Assembly: GCA_902778895.1 (NCBI GenBank)
Contig: CACYZF010000007.1
Span: 1 to 64,000, forward strand
Direction of reading: 5' to 3'
DNA length: 64,000 nt
From: an uncultured bacterium
GTDB taxonomy: Bacteria > Verrucomicrobiota > Lentisphaeria > Victivallales > UBA1829
Shown here: positions 1 through 7,680 of the stretch, piece by piece
Numbering within the stretch: the stretch's first letter is position 1
How the letters are laid out: each line of letters opens with the position of its first letter
The notes under the pieces: model-generated
Told to the model about the DNA's origin: nothing
The model's database searches: none
What the model saw: only the letters and a program-made list of their open reading frames with translations
Made by a program: the position numbers and the translations under genes

Positions 1-1
1 C

Positions 2-586
2 GTGCTGACCGAAGGCGCGAAGGGCATGAAGGGCGCGATCGCGAAGGCGCTCGAACTCCGCGACGCCAATCCCGGCTCGTTCATCCCGCAGCAGTTCGAA
101 AACCCCGCGAACCCGGCGTACCACAAGGCGCACACGGGCCCGGAAATCTGGGCGGACGCCGACGGCAAAGTCGACGCATTCGTGGCGGGCGTGGGCACCG
201 GCGGCACGCTGACCGGCGTCGCGGAATACCTGCGTGAACAGAATCCGAACGTGAAGATCTTCGCGGTCGAACCGGATACCAGCCCGGTCCTCGCGGGCGG
301 CGCACCCGGTCCGCACAAAATCCAGGGCATCGGCGCGGGCTTCGTGCCGAAAGTGCTGAACACCAACCTCATCACCGAGGTCATCGGAGTTTCCGCCGAA
401 AACGCAGGCAAGACCGCCCGTGCGGCCGCAGCTCAGGAAGGTCTGCTGGTCGGCATCAGCTCCGGCGCCGCACTCTGGGCCGCGCTTGAGCTCGCGAAAC
501 GTCCCGAATTCGCCGGAAAGCGCATCGTGGCGCTCCTGCCCGATACCGGCGAACGTTACCTTTCCACCTGGCTCTTCAGCGAGTGA
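2..586 (+). CDS. cysK: Cysteine synthase A, C-terminal part (5' end outside window)
   Basis: PLP-dependent O-acetylserine sulfhydrylase, which makes cysteine from O-acetylserine and sulfide in the cytoplasm. Only the C-terminal 194 residues are present. The reading frame runs open to the left edge, so the PLP-binding lysine domain lies outside the window. Visible family signatures are the glycine-rich phosphate-binding loop [10 protein letters not shown], the GISSGAA segment and the C-terminal [12 protein letters not shown] motif typical of CysK rather than of cystathionine beta-synthase. The gene ends 32 bases before the ATG of a tiny Cys-Cys-rich exported protein, so cysteine synthesis is encoded next to a cysteine-rich product. 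CysK versus CysM is not strictly separable from this half, but the motifs favour CysK. Confidence 0.93.
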   Translation: MLTEGAKGMKGAIAKALELRDANPGSFIPQQFENPANPAYHKAHTGPEIWADADGKVDAFVAGVGTGGTLTGVAEYLREQNPNVKIFAVEPDTSPVLAGGAPGPHKIQGIGAGFVPKVLNTNLITEVIGVSAENAGKTARAAAAQEGLLVGISSGAALWAALELAKRPEFAGKRIVALLPDTGERYLSTWLFSE

Positions 587-618
587 ACCTTTTTTGAACA
601 TATTCTTTGAGTAAGACC

Positions 619-870
619 ATGAAGAAATATATTCTGCCCGCGATCCTGCTGGCCGTCGGTGCCGCGATCGCCGCAGCCACTTCCTTTGCGGCGAAAAATG
701 GCGACTGCTGCCGGCACGCGAAAAACTGCTGCGAGGAGAAGGGCGCTTGCTGTGAAACGACGCACGCAGCCATAGAAAAAGCCGACTGCTGCCAGCCTGT
801 TCAGGACTGTTGCGAAGCTATAGGCGACTGTTGCGGCCCCGTGAACGATGCGGAACCCGTGGAACAGTGA
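619..870 (+). CDS. Small exported protein with six Cys-Cys pairs
   Basis: An 83-residue protein with a Lys-Lys start and a hydrophobic N-terminal segment (about residues 4-25) that looks like a signal peptide. The rest contains 12 cysteines, all as adjacent pairs. They form two identical modules, CC-x5-CC-x5-CC, separated by 11 residues. The ATG at 619 is preferred to a TTG at 607, because the Lys-Lys-hydrophobic signal begins there. No family is recognised. A thiolate metal-binding (metallothionein-like) or disulfide-rich envelope role is inference. The gene sits between cysK and nadA, ends one base before the nadA start, and is probably co-transcribed with them. Confidence 0.7.
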   Translation: MKKYILPAILLAVGAAIAAATSFAAKNGDCCRHAKNCCEEKGACCETTHAAIEKADCCQPVQDCCEAIGDCCGPVNDAEPVEQ

Positions 871-871
871 T

Positions 872-1777
872 ATGAACATACTGGAAGAAATCGCCGAACT
901 GAAGGCGAAGCGCAACGCCCTGATCTTGGCGCACAACTACACGAAGCCGGAGATTCAGGACATCGCGGATTTCGTCGGAGACTCGCTGGAGCTCTCCCGC
1001 AAGGCCGTCGAATGCACGGCCCCGGTGATCGTGTTCTGCGGCGTCCGCTTCATGGCGGAGACCGCGAAGATCCTGTCGCCGGAGTCCATCGTACTGCATC
1101 CGAATCCGCTCTCCGGGTGTCCGATGGCGGACATGGCGGACCCGGACGCGGTCGCCGCGTACCGGAAGGAGCACCCCGAGGCGCTGATCGTGGCGTATGT
1201 GAACACGACCGCCGCGACCAAGACCGAGGTCGACCTCTGCTGCACCAGCGGCAACGCGGAAAAGCTCATCTCCACGATCCCTGCGGAACAGGAGATTCTG
1301 TTTCTGCCGGACGCTAACCTCGGCAGCAATATCGCGTCCAAGCTGAACCGGAAGATCGACCTGTGGCCGGGGTGCTGCCCCACGCACAACAAGATCATGC
1401 CGGAGCACATCCAGGCCGCGAAGGAGAAGCATCCCGGCGCGCTGGTGCTGGTCCACCCCGAATGTCGTCCCGCCGTGGTCAAGCTCGCAGATCAGGCGCT
1501 TTCCACCGGCGGCATGCTGAAATTCGTGCAGGAATCCGACTGCCGCGAATTCATCATCGGCACGGAATGCGGCATCCTGCACCGGATGAAAAAGGAGAAC
1601 CCGGAGAAGGAATTCTATCCACTCGAACCCGAGGTGCTCTGTCCCAACATGAAGCGGATCACGCTCGAAGACGTACTGTTCGCCCTGCGCGACCTCGAAC
1701 CACGGATCGAGCTGGACGAAGCTGAACGGAAGAAGGCGAAAGCGCCCATCGACCGCATGCTGGAGATCCTGCCGTGA
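872..1777 (+). CDS. nadA: Quinolinate synthase
   Basis: NadA condenses iminoaspartate with dihydroxyacetone phosphate to quinolinate in de novo NAD synthesis and uses an oxygen-sensitive [4Fe-4S] cluster. The 301-residue length matches the compact Thermotoga-type enzyme. Cluster-ligand candidates are C83 (SGCPMAD), C169 (CCPTHN) and C257 (LCPNMK). Other signatures are LAHNYTKPEIQDIADFVGDS at the N-terminus, HPECRP and GTECGI. The ATG at 872 is chosen over 848 because family proteins begin just before the LAHNY segment and the longer form would overlap the preceding gene. The stop overlaps the GTG start of mnmA (GTGA). nadB and nadC are not in the window. Confidence 0.95.
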   Translation: MNILEEIAELKAKRNALILAHNYTKPEIQDIADFVGDSLELSRKAVECTAPVIVFCGVRFMAETAKILSPESIVLHPNPLSGCPMADMADPDAVAAYRKEHPEALIVAYVNTTAATKTEVDLCCTSGNAEKLISTIPAEQEILFLPDANLGSNIASKLNRKIDLWPGCCPTHNKIMPEHIQAAKEKHPGALVLVHPECRPAVVKLADQALSTGGMLKFVQESDCREFIIGTECGILHRMKKENPEKEFYPLEPEVLCPNMKRITLEDVLFALRDLEPRIELDEAERKKAKAPIDRMLEILP

Positions 1778-2814
1778 AGATCGCCGTGGGACTTTCCGGC
1801 GGCGTCGATTCCTCGGTCGCGGCCGCCCTGCTCAGGGAACAGGGGCACGAGGTCGTCGGCATCACCATGAAACTCTGGCGCGAGGGGCGTTACAAGGGCG
1901 GCGACAAGGATGCGTGTTTCGGACCCGGCGAAGCGGAGGACATCGCGAACGCGGAAGCCCTGTGCCGCCAGCTCGGGATCGAATACCGCGTGTTCGACTG
2001 CGCGGACGAATACGAGAAGGTCGTGCTGGAGTATTTCCGCTCGGAATACCTCGCCGGACGGACGCCGAATCCGTGCGTGCGATGCAACGCCTTCATGAAG
2101 TTCGGCGTGCTGCCGCAGCTGGCGCGGAAATCCGGTGTCGTGTTCGATAGGTTCGCGACGGGGCATTATGCCCGGCTCCGCGAGGCGAACGGCGCGGTTC
2201 ATCTGTTCCGCGGTGTGGACGAGAAGAAAGACCAGTCGTATTTCCTCTATCGGCTGAACCAAACTCAGCTCAAACACCTGTTGTTCCCGCTCGGCGGCAT
2301 GACCAAACAGGAAGTCCGCGAGCTCGCCGCCAAGTATGGGCTGAGCGTAAAGGACAAGCCGGACAGTCAGGATTTCTACAGCGGCGACCATGCGGAACTG
2401 CTGAACACGCTGCCGCGCGAGGGCAACATCGTCGACACGGCGGGAAACGTGCTCGGCAGGCACGACGGATTCTGGCATTTCACCATCGGCCAGCGGAAAG
2501 GCCTCGGTGTCGCCGCGAAACATCCGCTGTACGTGCTTGAACTCAATCCCTGCCGAAATGAGGTCGTGGTCGGCAGCGCCGACGATACCCTTCAGCACGA
2601 GCTCATACTCGCGGACTGCGCCTGGATCACGGGCGAACCGTCCGGCGAGGTGCAGGTGAAGGTGCGTTCAGCCTCGAGCCTGCGAAACGCGGTGTTTGAG
2701 GCGGGCAAGCTCGTTTTCCCCGATGGCATCACGGCCGCCGCGCCCGGCCAGTCGGCGGTCCTGTACCGCGACGACGAGGTTCTGGGCGGCGGGATCATCG
2801 AATCCGCACAATGA
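1774..2814 (+). CDS. mnmA: tRNA-uridine 2-sulfurtransferase (MnmA) with CxxC and no second catalytic Cys
   Basis: MnmA adenylates and thiolates U34 of tRNA-Glu, -Gln and -Lys. The PP-loop SGGVDSS is at residues 8-14 and the TPNPCVRCN motif gives C101 and C104, a CxxC pair instead of the DxxC of the E. coli enzyme. At the position of the second catalytic cysteine (E. coli DSTGIC) this protein reads DSQDFY, with Tyr at residue 202. It therefore has the cluster-type CxxC but lacks the usual third cysteine. Length (346) is normal. The GTG start overlaps the nadA stop. Family assignment is secure; the sulfur-transfer chemistry of this variant is unclear. Confidence 0.93.
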   Translation: MKIAVGLSGGVDSSVAAALLREQGHEVVGITMKLWREGRYKGGDKDACFGPGEAEDIANAEALCRQLGIEYRVFDCADEYEKVVLEYFRSEYLAGRTPNPCVRCNAFMKFGVLPQLARKSGVVFDRFATGHYARLREANGAVHLFRGVDEKKDQSYFLYRLNQTQLKHLLFPLGGMTKQEVRELAAKYGLSVKDKPDSQDFYSGDHAELLNTLPREGNIVDTAGNVLGRHDGFWHFTIGQRKGLGVAAKHPLYVLELNPCRNEVVVGSADDTLQHELILADCAWITGEPSGEVQVKVRSASSLRNAVFEAGKLVFPDGITAAAPGQSAVLYRDDEVLGGGIIESAQ

Positions 2815-2828
2815 CCAATAGGTAAAAA

Positions 2829-3914
2829 ATGAACCCGCTGATCGAAAAAGCCGCGCTCAGGCCATACAACCTCACGCACGGGGAGATCGTCTCCTTGCTG
2901 GCGCTGGAGGACACCGCCGAGCTTTTCGCCGCCGCCTACGAACTCAAATGCCGTCACATCGGCAAGGTCGTCTCCCTGCGCGGCCTGATCGAGTTCAGCA
3001 ACCAGTGCTCGAAGAACTGTTATTACTGCGGCATCCGGCGCGGAAACACGCTCGTCAAACGGTATCATCTGAGCGAGGACGACGTGGTACGCATGGCGCG
3101 CTGGAGTTTCGAGCAAGGCTACGGCTCCGTGGTCCTGCAATCCGGCGAGTTCGAATCCGAGGCGAACACTGCATTCGTCGAACGCGTGCTGAAGCGCATC
3201 CGCGAATTCGGAGGCGACGAGTTCGGCGTTACACTCAGCCTGGGCGAACAGACCGAGGAGGTCTATCGCCGCTGGTTCGAGGCGGGAGCGCACCGGTATC
3301 TGCTGCGGATCGAATCGTCCGTGCCTGAACTCTATTCGTCGTTGCATCCCGCGGACCATTCCCACGCACGCCGGACGGAGTGCCTGCGCATCCTGAAAAA
3401 ACTCGGGTACCAGACCGGGAGCGGCGTGATGTCCGGGTTGCCCGCTCAGACGCTCGACGACCTCGCGCACGACATCGAATTCTATCACGCGCTCGACCTC
3501 GACATGATCGGCATGGGCCCGTACATCCCGCACACGGAGACCCCGCTCGGGAAGGACATTGAGTTCACCCCGGAATACGCAAAACGTCAGCTCGCTCTGG
3601 CCTTGAAGATGATCGCGGTCACGCGCCTGTATCTGCACGACGTGAACATCGCCGCGACCACCGCGCTGCAGGCGCTCGACGAACGCGGTCGCGAGCAGGG
3701 GCTCCTCGCTGGAGCGAACGTGATGATGCCGAACGTGACCGACACAGAGTACCGCCAGAGCTATCGCCTCTACGAAAACAAGCCGTGCCTCGACGAGAAT
3801 TCGGCGAAATGCCGGAACTGCCTCAAATGGCGCGTCCTTTCCATCGGCGAGACCATCAACTGGGGGCACCGCGGAGATTCGCCGCATTGCCGCGGAAAAA
3901 TATCTGAAAATTGA
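2829..3914 (+). CDS. hydE: [FeFe]-hydrogenase maturation radical SAM protein HydE
   Basis: HydE is a BioB-like radical SAM enzyme involved in building the 2Fe subcluster of [FeFe]-hydrogenase. The radical-SAM cluster motif C60-x3-C64-x2-C67 (CSKNCYYC) lies in the HydE context IEFSNQCSKNCYYCGIRR. The C-terminal C320-x7-C328-x2-C331 matches the accessory cluster site seen in Thermotoga HydE. This separates it from BioB, PylB and ThiH. It starts 14 bases after mnmA and probably ends the cysK-nadA-mnmA operon. HydF, HydG and the hydrogenase are not in the window, so they must be elsewhere if the pathway is functional. It implies anaerobic hydrogen metabolism. Confidence 0.9.
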   Translation: MNPLIEKAALRPYNLTHGEIVSLLALEDTAELFAAAYELKCRHIGKVVSLRGLIEFSNQCSKNCYYCGIRRGNTLVKRYHLSEDDVVRMARWSFEQGYGSVVLQSGEFESEANTAFVERVLKRIREFGGDEFGVTLSLGEQTEEVYRRWFEAGAHRYLLRIESSVPELYSSLHPADHSHARRTECLRILKKLGYQTGSGVMSGLPAQTLDDLAHDIEFYHALDLDMIGMGPYIPHTETPLGKDIEFTPEYAKRQLALALKMIAVTRLYLHDVNIAATTALQALDERGREQGLLAGANVMMPNVTDTEYRQSYRLYENKPCLDENSAKCRNCLKWRVLSIGETINWGHRGDSPHCRGKISEN

Positions 3915-3966
3915 GCTCAAAACAACCTTTTTCAAGAAAATCTACCATTTTTGTTTGCTTTTTTGC

Positions 3967-3995
3967 TTGACAAATCGAACTTTCAGGTGTATATT
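3967..3995 (+). promoter_or_regulatory. Consensus sigma70-type promoter upstream of secretin pair
   Basis: TTGACA at 3967-3972, 17-base spacer and TATATT at 3990-3995. Predicted transcription start is about 4002, only a few bases before a terminator-like hairpin at 4007-4034. Confidence 0.75.
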
Positions 3996-4006
3996 AATTC
4001 TGTCGT

Positions 4007-4034
4007 GAACGGGATTTCAGTTCCGTTCTTTTTT
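4007..4034 (+). terminator. Intrinsic terminator or promoter-proximal attenuator
   Basis: GAACGG (4007-4012) pairs with CCGTTC (4023-4028). A-U and G-U pairs extend this to an 8-bp stem with a six-base loop, followed by six T (4029-4034). It may end the hydE operon. Because it begins just after the predicted start of the 3967-3995 promoter, it could also stop that transcript after about 33 nt. Confidence 0.6.
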
Positions 4035-4301
4035 GTTCGAAATATACATTACCATGTTGGTAGCGTATAATTCAAAACAAATCGTCAAACAAACAATCAA
4101 ACCAACCTCGAAACCGATCTGTCCAAGGAGAAGTCACCAAAGACACCAGCACCACCCCCGTCTTCCCCGAAAGAACCCGTCCCCCCGTGTTCCAAGAGTC
4201 CATGGTCTTCCGAATGCGATGTTGTACGTGTTTTGCCGCGGAATAAAGTTCCATCCACTCCAACACAACTTCAATCAACCCCCACAGACAGGAAATCAAC
4301 C
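4035..4301 (+). other. Untranslated leader before the secretin genes
   Basis: A 267-base stretch with no credible gene. A TATAAT at 4066-4071 with a weak TATACA 17 bases upstream (4043-4048) could be a second promoter located after the terminator. The remainder is C/A-rich leader. The 90-codon ORF here has no family resemblance and is not called. Confidence 0.4.
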
Positions 4302-5858
4302 ATGAACAACAGAAAGCATATTCTCGCCGCTCTCCTGACGGCAGGCATCGCAAGTGCGCCTTTCCTGCACGGCCAGACACAGGAAGAACAGGAAGTCCGC
4401 ACCATCCGTCTCCTTCAGGACGACGGTCAGGTCAACATCGTCAGCAAGGTTTACGAACTCAAATACCTCAAGGCGACCGACATCCGCCCGTTCATCGAGG
4501 CAGCGGTCAAACGTTACAGCGTCGCGTCCAAAGTCGACCGGGTGAACTACTCGAAGGCAAAGAGACAGATGATCGTGGTTTCGACCGGCGAGGACTTCAT
4601 CCCGTACGTGGACGAGCTGGTCGCCGGGCTTGACCAGCCAGGCAAGGAAGAGAACGGCTCCATCATCAAGGGCACCGGCGTCACGAAAATCACTTACAAT
4701 CCCAGCTACCGTGCCGCAGAAGATATCGTGCGCCTCATCAATGATGGCACGATGAAAACGCCCGAAGGCCGTGCCTACCTGAATAAGGACACCAACACGA
4801 TCTACTGGAAGGACGACGAACAGGCCGCGCTGGCGACGCTCGCGTGGGTCAAGTACCTCGACCGTCCCCTGCCGCAGGTCAATCTGCGCCTCAACTACTA
4901 TGAGATCCGCGAAAGCGATCTGCGCGACATCGGGCTGGATTACCTCGCCTGGAAAAACGGTCCCGGCCTGGACCTTTTCTCCGCCGGATACAGCGCCGGA
5001 AAAGTGTTCTCCAGCGAATCCATCCTCAAACTGATCAGCGGCGCGGCGAAATTCGCCGACATCACCAAGCATTTCACCACCTCGTGGGGCTACGGCGCGT
5101 TCTTCACGGCTCCGCAGTTCGACATGAGCTTCGTCCGCGTGCTCCAGCAGTCCGGCAACGCAAAACTCGCGGCGCACGCCGACCTCACGTTCGTGAATAC
5201 GCCGATTTATGACGCGGCCTCGCTGAACACGCATCTGCCGAAAGTCTACACCGCCACGCTCACTCCCGGCTATGAGAACATCAACAAGGATTCCGACGAC
5301 CGCACGCACATCGTGAAAGGCGCGGACAGCAGGCTGACGCTCTCGGTCATCAACCCGGTGATCTGCTTCGGCGCATCGCAGGACGATGTTGCCGCGAACG
5401 GACAGATCCCGTCCTCGGAAGAATTCTACGCGGCGGACAACGGCGGCGTGGTCTTCGCCTACAACCTGCTTTCCGAGACCGTGACCGAACGCAGCAACCG
5501 CGGCGATGAACTCGGCAATACGAGCGCCGTTTCCGGTGAGCTCACGCTCGGATTCAAGACCGAAAAACTGCTGGCGACCTACGTCCGCGAACAGGATGTG
5601 GAACAGACCGTCGGCATCCCATTCCTCGTGAGGATCCCCGTGCTGAAATACCTCTTCGGCACCACGACCACCATCAAGGAAAAGACTTACGTCATCGTGA
5701 CCGGCGAAGCGAACCTGGTGCATCCGAACGGCGAAACGCCCGTCCCGGTCAGTCGCGAAGTCGCAGCCACCCCCGTCGAGCCCGGCGAAGCGAACCTGAT
5801 TCATCCGAACAGCGAAACGTCCGCCCCATCCGACCGTGAACTGGCATCCAACCTCTGA
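4302..5858 (+). CDS. Secretin-like outer-membrane protein A
   Basis: A 518-residue exported protein with a signal peptide at about residues 1-24. The N-terminal half contains secretin-N-like segments (VYELKYLKATDIRPFIEAAV; a second around KITYNPSYRAAEDIVRLI). The C-terminus carries the secretin signature VGIPFLVRIPVLKYLFG followed by a typical final beta strand, KTYVIVTGEANLVHP. The family includes GspD, PilQ and phage pIV channels. The C-terminal tail repeats a GEANLxHPNxET unit. The ATG at 4302 is chosen because the signal peptide begins there; the frame is open further upstream to 4233. A homologous secretin follows after 20 bases. No other type II secretion, type IV pilus or type III genes are nearby, so the secreted substrate is unknown. 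Confidence 0.72.
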   Translation: MNNRKHILAALLTAGIASAPFLHGQTQEEQEVRTIRLLQDDGQVNIVSKVYELKYLKATDIRPFIEAAVKRYSVASKVDRVNYSKAKRQMIVVSTGEDFIPYVDELVAGLDQPGKEENGSIIKGTGVTKITYNPSYRAAEDIVRLINDGTMKTPEGRAYLNKDTNTIYWKDDEQAALATLAWVKYLDRPLPQVNLRLNYYEIRESDLRDIGLDYLAWKNGPGLDLFSAGYSAGKVFSSESILKLISGAAKFADITKHFTTSWGYGAFFTAPQFDMSFVRVLQQSGNAKLAAHADLTFVNTPIYDAASLNTHLPKVYTATLTPGYENINKDSDDRTHIVKGADSRLTLSVINPVICFGASQDDVAANGQIPSSEEFYAADNGGVVFAYNLLSETVTERSNRGDELGNTSAVSGELTLGFKTEKLLATYVREQDVEQTVGIPFLVRIPVLKYLFGTTTTIKEKTYVIVTGEANLVHPNGETPVPVSREVAATPVEPGEANLIHPNSETSAPSDRELASNL

Positions 5859-5878
5859 TTATGAAAGGAACATGAGCC

Positions 5879-7588
5879 ATGAACAATATCAAGACCTTAT
5901 TTGCGATCCTCGCGGCGGCTTCCATCCCCGCGTTTGCCGAAGATATCGACCTCATCCCGCATCAGATCCCCGGCACCTATAAGTCGGATGCAAACTATTT
6001 CCCGAGCGCCGGTTACGGCAGCAGCACGGTCCAGACCCAGCTGCGCGTGGACGTGAAGGAATCGGAGGGGGCGGTCCGTTTCGTCCGGACCAACACCGAC
6101 CCGTTCGTCATCACGAAGCTCTACACGCTGAAACACGCCGAGCCCTACGCGCTCCGCGGCTATCTGCTGAGCGTGGTGCAGGGTGTGAAGATCCTCGGCA
6201 ACCCGGTCTCGGTGGATGCTGTGAAGTTCAACGACGGGCGCAGCGTCCTGCTGGTCTCCGCCGAGGACTACCGTTTCGAAAACGTCGGCAACGGCGAGAG
6301 CATCGACGAGATCATCGAACGCCTGGACCAGCCCGGGATCGGGTATTCCATGGGACGTCCGAAATACATCTACTTCCCGAAAGTGAACGCCGCGGCCAAC
6401 CTGAAGGAAATGCTGGTGAACGTCGGCGCACACACCCGCGATGAATTCATTGAGTTCACGGGCGGCACGGATGCGCTCACGGTGGACGGCGGCCTGAACG
6501 CACTGTTCATCGCGGCTCCGAACTGGAGTCTCGCCAGCATCAAGGAACAGCTGGAGCAGTACGACCGGCCGATGCCGGAAATCCGTCTCGAATATCAGCT
6601 CGTCGAAATCAGCGCGGAAAACGATGACAAACTTGGCGTCGACTTCCAGAGCTGGAAGAACAACGACGGCGTGGACTTCTTCTCCGCGGGCGGTCGCTAC
6701 CGCAACAACTGGGCGAGCACGTTCGCGGGCGGGATCGACGGTTCCCATTCCAGCCGCACCGACTTCTTCAACTTCAACCCGAAATGGAACTCGGAATACT
6801 TCGATTTCCTGACCTCCACCGGACGGGCGAAAGTCGTGACGCAGGGCGTGATCGTGGCAAAGAACCGCCGCCAGTCGACCGTTTCGGTCGGGACCGGCCT
6901 CTTCTACGAGAAGCAGACGCCCATTCCGGACACCACGATCAACGACAAGATCCCCGGCAAACACGAAAAGCTGCCCGACGAGGCGAATCTCGCCATCCAC
7001 CACGGCAACACCCAGACCACGACCGCCGCGAACGGATTCCGGTTCGAGCTGGATGTGACCCCCGTCGTCACCGGGAAAGCCTCCATCCTGCCGATCAAGG
7101 TCTCCGGCACGAGCCTGCTCGGCTGGAACAGCGACGGCTCCCCGCGCCTGAACAAATCCGAGTTCGAGACCGAGGTCCATATCGGAAACGAAGGAAAGGA
7201 TTTCGTGATCGGCGGCATCAAGCGGACCAACGTGATCCGAAGCGTCTCCGGCATCCCGTTCCTGAAGGACATCCCGATCCTCGGCTGGGCGCTCTCCTCC
7301 GAATCGGAAACGACCCGCACGTCCGAACTGGTTCTGATCGCCCGGGCGGAACTCTCCGGCCCGTTCGACGTCGCGCCGGAGATCATCCGCAACGACATCT
7401 CCACGGTCGTCGACAAAGTCTCGAACGCGGCGGAACACCCGATCACCAACCTCGGATTCCAGCAGCTGCTTCTTGACAGCGACGACAAGTTCGACAACGG
7501 CAAGACCGGCGAACCCGAAGTCGTCGAGCCGGAAGAGAATCCCGCGCCCGATACGACCGGCATCCCCGGACCGATCCAGGATGCCTGA
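5879..7588 (+). CDS. Secretin-like outer-membrane protein B
   Basis: A 569-residue protein with a signal peptide (residues 1-20, cleaved after AFA). A secretin-N-like repeat is at about 80-150 (TLKHAEPYALRGYLLSVV) and a second is around YFPKVNAAANLKEML. The secretin C-terminal domain contains VSGIPFLKDIPILGWAL and then ELVLIARAEL, closer to canonical GspD than its upstream neighbour. An acidic, proline-rich tail follows (about 525-569). It is paralogous to the preceding gene: shared spacing, the same FLSVDxW-like central strand and the same domain order. The two are probably co-transcribed and could form a hetero-oligomeric channel or serve distinct substrates; that is inference. Confidence 0.75.
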   Translation: MNNIKTLFAILAAASIPAFAEDIDLIPHQIPGTYKSDANYFPSAGYGSSTVQTQLRVDVKESEGAVRFVRTNTDPFVITKLYTLKHAEPYALRGYLLSVVQGVKILGNPVSVDAVKFNDGRSVLLVSAEDYRFENVGNGESIDEIIERLDQPGIGYSMGRPKYIYFPKVNAAANLKEMLVNVGAHTRDEFIEFTGGTDALTVDGGLNALFIAAPNWSLASIKEQLEQYDRPMPEIRLEYQLVEISAENDDKLGVDFQSWKNNDGVDFFSAGGRYRNNWASTFAGGIDGSHSSRTDFFNFNPKWNSEYFDFLTSTGRAKVVTQGVIVAKNRRQSTVSVGTGLFYEKQTPIPDTTINDKIPGKHEKLPDEANLAIHHGNTQTTTAANGFRFELDVTPVVTGKASILPIKVSGTSLLGWNSDGSPRLNKSEFETEVHIGNEGKDFVIGGIKRTNVIRSVSGIPFLKDIPILGWALSSESETTRTSELVLIARAELSGPFDVAPEIIRNDISTVVDKVSNAAEHPITNLGFQQLLLDSDDKFDNGKTGEPEVVEPEENPAPDTTGIPGPIQDA

Positions 7589-7609
7589 CCGATTCATAAC
7601 AATACGCCC

Positions 7610-7637
7610 GCCGCGGACGTGACAACCCGTCCGCGGC
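7610..7637 (+). terminator. Strong hairpin after secretin B
   Basis: A 10-bp perfect stem (7610-7619 with 7628-7637) and an 8-base loop, followed by CTTCTTC, so the U-tract is weak. It lies between the secretin pair and the ABC operon. Confidence 0.6.
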
Positions 7638-7680
7638 CTTCTTCAACAAAACGTCACTACCGTATAAGGAGATCCTGAAC

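Noticed and set aside
4033..4301. 90-codon ORF in the secretin leader
   Set aside because: Low-complexity Pro/His composition, no RBS, and it overlaps the secretin start in another frame.
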